The position numbers were made by a program, and so were the translations under genes. The notes under the pieces are model-generated. The model was not told the origin of the DNA. It searched no databases and saw nothing but the letters and a program-made list of their open reading frames with translations. A stretch of 11,220 bases of DNA, taken from positions 32,747-43,966 of the forward strand of contig NAOQ01000009.1 in NCBI GenBank assembly GCA_002751075.1, written 5' to 3'. Position 1 is the stretch's first letter; every line of letters starts with the position of its first letter. Source of the stretch: Ichthyophonus hoferi. Lineage: Eukaryota > Opisthokonta > Ichthyosporea > Ichthyophonida > Ichthyophonidae. This document shows, piece by piece, positions 5,969 to 11,220 of this stretch.

Positions 5969-8163
5969 ATGTTGTCCAAAATTGCCATGGTAGCCAGCTT
6001 GTTAATGCTCGGCGAAGGGGCTATTGAAGTGCCACTCACCAGGGTAACAAATTTGGCAAGCAATAATGGCCATAGGATCAATAGGAATCTCTTTAAGGTC
6101 GACGAGTACGACAACTACGCTCCACGCAATGGCGTGGAACTTGGAGGTGGTACGGGTACAGTTCATCGCTCATATGTGGCTGAGGTAGGTGATTAAGAAA
6201 TGTACCAGTAGGCTATCCATGCACACAGCTATTGTAAGAATAGTGTATATGCTCACTTTCCTTAATTTTCCCCATTTGTATTTATTTTGTTTTAAGTCGA
6301 CGTTTGTACATTTTGCGTCCATTCATTATCAGTATAAGTACCTACAATATAATTAAATATAATATGCCGTTACTACAGAACTGTAAAGATTATTTTAGTA
6401 ATCAATGCCAAGTTCTTACAATATCTACCATTGTACACAGATAATGATCGGCGGTCAGACTTATAAGCTACTTTGCGATACCGGCTCTAGCGATTTGTTG
6501 GTGGTAGGTGAGGACTGTGTCACTTATAATCGCGGGGCCACATGTGATCCACAAACTGCTCCCGCAGGGTATTGTACTGAGTACGGATCTAAAAAACAAA
6601 ACACTGGAACTTATTTAGGCGAGCATAGTGGCAATTGCTATGGAACTCCTGGAATGATTACATTTGCCAAGTACGATCTATACAAAGCCGACATTACAAT
6701 GGCAGGAGCCGAGGCTCATGAACAGTACCTCGGATATATTCATCAGCAAAGTGTAGGAATGTGGGGTGAAGGTGAAAACGCGGTAGATGGAATTATAGGT
6801 TTGGCATATGAACGTCTTTCTTCTATATACAAACTCACTAATGGAGCAGGTAAAACACTTATGTCTACAATTTCAAGCGAGAATGGTGTTCCAAATGCCT
6901 TCGCTATGTGCTTCGATCCTAGTGGTAAGGGAGGAAAGATGGTTATCGGTGGAGGAGAAATAGAAGGCATGCATTTCGCACCTCTCATTTTGAAGTCATG
7001 GTATACAGTCAGTATGTCTTCAATTTCTATCGATGGCAGACCTTTGCCATTCACACAAGGTAATTATTATTGCACTTGTCATTCTTTTATTTGCATATAT
7101 ATATATTGACATAATTGCATATTCATTCACTAATGAGAAATGGAAAAGCTGTGCACCATCTAACTCAGCAGACAAGACTAAGGTGCATTGGCATTTGTTT
7201 GTACTGATCCAGATAAGAAGGAGCTGAAGCAATATATAGATAGCTACACACGTGAAGACAACTTAAGCTTTTTTTTGCATTTGAATTGTTCAAGACTAAT
7301 AATATATTACAAAGTTAACCTCATTTCTATTTACCTACCAACCTACAGGCTTAGAAACAATTGTGGACAGTGGTACTACTAATCTTGTTGTACCCGGGCA
7401 AATTCTTGAGGGTTTTGCTGCACGTCTCTGCCCACTCCTTAGACTATTCAAAGTGCAATGTGATTACAATCAACACGGCCGAGCAGTTGTTCCTCGAGAT
7501 ATTGCTGTAACTCCCGAGCAGGTATACACTCCTACTACCTTTCCCTATCCATATTTAGTAGATATTTTGTTTGGCTTTGGTTCTTCTCTCCTTTCCACTT
7601 CTATTTTACATTTACATCGTTACCCATATGTTGTACTTGTGTTTTAACTCTATTAACCATCTACTAACAAAAGTTTCCTATGTCATGTAAAGTCCCACTT
7701 AAGTGACAGTAACGTAAAATTTAATATATAAATATTGAGGTATAGGATCGCATTTATGTATGTTGTATGTGATATTTAGGATTTCGATATTGAGTAGCAA
7801 ATGCTAACAAAGTATACTCTTCACCTTTCTCTCTATTCCTTTTTTCCGCCTCCATCATAAAATTTCATCACATTAATAACATAACAGCTCTCTACGCTGC
7901 CAGACATCACTATTAATTTGAACGGTGCTACATTAATTGTTTCTCCCCAGTCTTACTTCACGTATTGGGGTCAGCGCGACCCCCGTCAAAACATAAACTA
8001 CTACATTTATGGAATTTCTCACAATGGATACTATCAGAGCCCACCTGACAGTGTGGCTGTAATTCTTGGTGACGTTGCCTTGATGGGCCATTGGGTATAT
8101 TTTGATGCGGAGAAAGGTCGTGTTGGATTTTCTAATGTAGATCACTGCGATCATGAGTATTAA
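5969..8163 (+). CDS. Secreted pepsin-family (A1) aspartic protease, BACE-like, four exons
   Basis: An endopeptidase that cuts proteins with two catalytic aspartates, probably in the secretory or lysosomal route. Exons are 5969-6184, 6441-7059, 7349-7521 and 7888-8163. All introns are GT..AG and join in frame, giving 427 residues ending at TAA. The ATG is fixed by an in-frame TAA six bases upstream. Residues 1-18 form a signal peptide. Residues 19-60 resemble an A1 propeptide: IEVPLTRV like cathepsin 'IRVPLHKF', and RINR at 36-39. Residues 69-77 (SYVAEIMIG) start the fold. Catalytic motifs are DTGSS at Asp85 and VDSGTT at Asp285. DGIIGLAY (188-195), GGKMVIGG (236-243), LPDI (340-343), VILGDVAL (394-401) and VYFDAEKGRVGF (406-417) complete the family pattern. 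The flap is unusual; Tyr139 in CYGTPG is the best flap tyrosine. The Trp that normally follows DTGSS is Leu92. The C-terminus HCDHEY recalls BACE 'CHVHDEF', but no transmembrane segment follows. No membrane anchor or N-glycosylation sequon is present. Confidence 0.93.
6185..6440 (+). other. Protease intron 1 (256 nt, phase 0)
   Basis: The donor is GAG|GTAGGT and the acceptor TTGTACACAG|ATA. Reading through it hits a TAA at 6194, while splicing joins SYVAE to IMIGGQTYK, the expected first strand of the A1 fold. Confidence 0.88.
7060..7348 (+). other. Protease intron 2 (289 nt, phase 1)
   Basis: The donor is CACAAG|GTAATT and the acceptor CCAACCTACAG|GCTTAG. The split codon gives Gly279 and joins PLPFTQ to GLETIVDSGTT, placing the second catalytic aspartate in frame. 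Confidence 0.9.
7522..7887 (+). other. Protease intron 3 (366 nt, phase 0)
   Basis: The donor is GAGCAG|GTATAC and the acceptor AATAACATAACAG|CTC. It joins VTPEQ to LSTLPDITI, restoring the LPDI strand that follows in A1 proteases. Confidence 0.88.
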
Positions 8164-9773
8164 ATCTAGCAGCCTCACAGCAGTTCAATATGCAACGCAA
8201 AGATCCGAAGGAAACCCTGCAGTGGCTCCATACTCGATGATAAGCATTTGAACTAGTGTGTTGTTGCCTGCGATCATGTTAATATGTGTTTAATGTTTTA
8301 TTGTTCAGGCCGTTGTCTTTGAATGTTAATTGTGATCGTAACATAATCTAATTATTTGTTAGGATTTTCGATCAACGTCAACAATCTCATGAATCCCAAG
8401 GTCCTCACAACTCCACAGCGCTAAGGGCAAGAGAATCAAGCGCTATACATGATAACCTGGTATAGCACATTTTGTAGTTTTCTTTCCATATATATATATA
8501 TCTATATTTATTTATTTATTTATTTATTATGACGACGTACATTTTTCTATATTCACCTTAAATAATAGGTAGGAGAATAGCACTGTAACGCATCATAATA
8601 CTATCGTTGAATATGTGCCTGAACCACTCAGAAACATAAGATTACCGGCAATGTAGATATTATTGATGAGTATATATTTAACGCTCTTGTTTTTATTGTT
8701 TGTAAATGTATAAAACAAAACTAGCTGTGCTAGTATTCCTTACGGTTCTAGACATGTAAATGACTAGAATCAATATTGGAAATTAATAAACTAAATGTTC
8801 CATACCCATCTGATTAGAAACAAAACTATTTTATACAATTATACTTGGCCTAAAGACCTCAAGAAAAGTTAAATAATAATCTTAGGATATGTTCATCTAG
8901 ACAGAACTTATATTTCAGGTATGACTGTAATCACCAATAAGGACAGAACTTCAGTGTCTGTTCACTTTACAGAAAGTCGCATGCAAGGGAACCCACATAT
9001 TTGAACTGCAATGTCAACACTATTATTAACTAGAAAGCAGAGAAAACAGACTTAGAGACAAGCGAGATCCAAATTTCAGATAAGGAATTAGTCATCACTT
9101 ATCACCAATAAAGTATTAATAGTAGACCAACTGCATCTCAATATTTTTTTTTCTAATTGGCTATTTACTAATGTGTATTTCCTCATTTTAATATATGCAT
9201 CCGTTATACACAGAATAACAGATTTATTGCAGGACTCTTAACTTGGAAGGAATAAATGGTCCAGTTGACAAGCTGGCAACAGGCAGATCGTAAAATGATT
9301 ACTCCAACATTAGTTGTTGTGATGAGGTTCTGATACAGATGAGATGATTCATTAATGTGGATTGACTGAATGTGCGCAATTGACCTAATTATGCTGACAT
9401 TAGCTAAACAATTGCCCATATCAAGACACATACGTTGTACCGATTCAAGAATTAAGACTGAGTTACGATCAAGCAATCCTAATGGGCCTAACCGGTCTCA
9501 TATGAACCACCTTAACCAAAAATGAATCTATACGACCGTTTCTGTTTGGGACTGAAATATGAAACAGAGCTGCATTGACATCCATGATAAACAAGCATCA
9601 TAAAAAGGATCAAAGAAACGTAAAGTAATCATAAATATATGGATAATGACGTTCAAATCATTATAAACTGTACTTTGTGTTCCTTAAGACCTGTTAACAA
9701 TATATTATATATATTCTCATTGATGGTTAGAGGGTACTTGGCCGGTATTTTATAACCAACATATTTTATTGTA
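8164..9773. other. Protease 3' flank and AT-rich intergenic stretch
   Basis: No AATAAA lies within 500 bases of the protease stop; the first clear one is near 8785. An ATTAAA (8159-8164) overlaps the stop codon itself. CTGCGATCATG occurs in the last exon and again about 120 bases later. A 90-codon minus-strand frame (9476-9204, containing ESVQRMCLDMGNCLANVSII) has balanced composition and a CTCAG acceptor-like site near its start. I cannot assign it to a family, and it may be chance or an exon of an unseen minus-strand gene. Microsatellites at 8488-8529 are listed separately. Confidence 0.45.
8488..8529. repeat. (AT)n followed by (TTTA)5 microsatellite
   Basis: ATATATATATATA at 8488-8500 is followed by five TTTA units at 8507-8526. 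These are simple repeats with no coding content. Confidence 0.85.
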
Positions 9774-10310
9774 ATGTCTAGTTCTTTATTGGAAATTATT
9801 TATAATATCAGTTGTTCAGACCTTTCTGCTGTAGAGAATATTGAGAAGTGTTTAGTTATATTCAAAAGTAATTATAACTATCATATACAACCAGCCTTAG
9901 CACCTCTCACTGATGGTCATTCACACTTTATTATTATTACCGAAAATGCACTTCAACTTTTCAAGGCAGGAACCTAACCTTAATTTCTAGAAGAATACTT
10001 TAGATAGCTGAGGATAGAACCATAATACACCATCTTACATTGAATTTATCTCATCTTTCTATTGAAAGTGAATCAGAGCTAAGCAATGTCTTTATTACTA
10101 GCCCAGCAAGAGATATTTCTAGACAACACTGAATTGGAGTTCTCAAAAGTGTAGACTAGTCACCAGAACTACTGCAGATCCATGGAATATTTTTAATTTT
10201 TTAATTTTGATAATTGAATGTTTTTTGAAGGACCGAACTAGACAGTTATATTTATCCTTAGCCAAGATTCAGGCATTGTGTGCCTCTATTAACTATTAAT
10301 AAAATAATAA
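9774..10310 (+). pseudogene. Coding-like relic spread over three frames, possibly a karyopherin-like helical repeat
   Basis: Three successive stretches look protein-coding but lie in different frames. Part A (9774-9977, 67 residues) has SAVENIEKCLVIFKSNYNYH. Part B (about 10005-10130) has LSIESESELSNVFITSPARD. Part C (about 10123-10312) has FLKDRTRQLYLSLAKIQALC. Part A resembles the first helical repeat of importin-beta/exportin receptors, where 'AEKxLxxF' is followed by a variable loop and another helix; part C could be a later helix pair. No splice donor is seen at the end of part A, so decay fits better than introns. The family link is weak pattern similarity, and unrelated chance frames are a real alternative. 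Confidence 0.2.
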
Positions 10311-10312
10311 TA

Positions 10313-11220
10313 TATATAAACCCCACACTTCATTATCTATTGAGAGTAATAACCGGTATGAAGCAACTTTTATTCCATTTGAATATATGTATGTTGCAAT
10401 CATTATTTCTAATTAGTGAATCACGATTATAAGTGATCAAATTTCTCACTACAATCCCCAAATGCCAAGAGATGATAGAACAACAACTTAATTACTAGAA
10501 ATACCAATAAATAGAAATAGAGTAGAAATAGTGCATCAATTTACAACTGATGAATTTGTGCCTGTATAAATCAGAAAAATTATAGAATATATAGCATATA
10601 AAAAGTTATGCTATATTGGATTTTTATTGCTTGACTTCTTTATGATTCTAAATTTGCAAGTATTATTAGAGACAAAGAGACCTCAATAAACTAAATGAGC
10701 AGGTTGCACTTGATCTAAAAGCATCAATATCATTCATCCTCAAACAATTAGAATTGCAAGACGAGTGCCGGCCCACATACATCCTAGCTACTCACACTTA
10801 TATATACATGTATGCATGCAAATACATATTTATAATATTTTATACAGATTTTACATATACCCGTTTTTTATCTCCCCATTTAATCATTAATGTATCCATT
10901 GGCTCATTGCAATATCATAGTACAGTTCCATACTTAGAGATAGATACAGTGCTTATATTTGCACCTTCATATAGTTATCTATCTATCTATGGATACCATC
11001 ATATCATCTGAGGTGTTGAATACATTATCTTTAATATATTTATATATGCTCATCATAATCAACTTAAACCTATATAGAACAAACCGTACCGCATAACGCC
11101 ATATAAAGCTACCTAACACTACATATCACCAGTCATAGCAACTGTTTAAACATCCCATGTCAATGCTAGTAACAGGTTGTAGTAGGATGGCTGCATCTAT
11201 TATTCCTCCATTGGATCTGA
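10313..11220. other. AT-rich right flank without a firm gene
   Basis: An 85-codon frame at 10754-11011 is dominated by Tyr, Ile and His codons from TA-rich sequence and is not credible. A TATC microsatellite of four units lies at 10976-10989. TATA-rich runs with overlapping ATG/CAT palindromes occur near 10800-10830. At the edge, a plus frame is open from 11157 to the end (MSMLVTGCSRMAASIIPPLD), and on the minus strand a frame enters from 11219 and stops at 11126. At most one of these can be real, and neither is identified. Confidence 0.45.

Noticed and set aside
8159-8164. ATTAAA overlapping the protease stop codon as a poly(A) signal
   Set aside because: One example in AT-rich DNA is expected by chance, and no second gene here shows the same layout.
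10754-11011. 85-codon open frame
   Set aside because: The composition follows TA-rich simple sequence, with no recognisable domain and no gene-like context.
1-11220. CRISPR arrays, bacterial operons or retrovirus-like elements
   Set aside because: No short regularly spaced repeats, no ribosome-binding-site-led gene runs, and no long terminal repeats or polymerase motifs were seen.

Overview
This is an AT-rich eukaryotic window. It has one clearly recognisable protein-coding gene, one 5S rRNA gene, several repeats, and long stretches holding only weak or decayed coding signals. The eukaryotic call rests on the protease, whose three GT..AG introns join in frame, and on the eukaryotic 5S RNA with a T-run terminator. 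The lineage cannot be fixed from sequence alone. The 5S gene has a protist- or fungus-like look, and the protease uses TAA as its stop with no reassigned codons in its exons.

Left part (1-2435). The window opens with what may be the last 27 codons of a gene, then an AATAAA and a hairpin-dense, GC-richer patch (92-268). Beyond that are mostly AT-rich sequence, a nested inverted repeat (1384-1481), one copy of a dispersed repeat (1774-1840) and a weak coding candidate (2004-2318) with a potential 99-nt intron.

Middle part (2436-5968). A 5S rRNA gene (2436-2555) ends in TTTTT and is followed by a hairpin-rich stretch. A fragment at 3275-3481 reads like the N-terminal zinc-ribbon part of a Merlin/ISXO2-type DNA transposase. 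The second copy of the dispersed repeat follows (3907-3973), then a decayed tandem array of about 195-bp units (4060-4690) and an ATT microsatellite.

Protease gene (5969-8163). Four exons encode a 427-residue secreted A1 (pepsin-family) aspartic protease. It has a signal peptide, a propeptide with an RINR site, catalytic Asp85 and Asp285, and several features closer to memapsin/BACE than to pepsin, but no membrane anchor.

Right part (8164-11220). No firm gene is present. A coding-like relic at 9774-10310 is spread over three frames and faintly resembles helical-repeat transport receptors. The rest is AT-rich DNA with microsatellites. Reading frames are open at the right edge on both strands. 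Nothing suggests that the genes act together; the window looks like a gene-poor, repeat-bearing region around one protease locus and one 5S gene.
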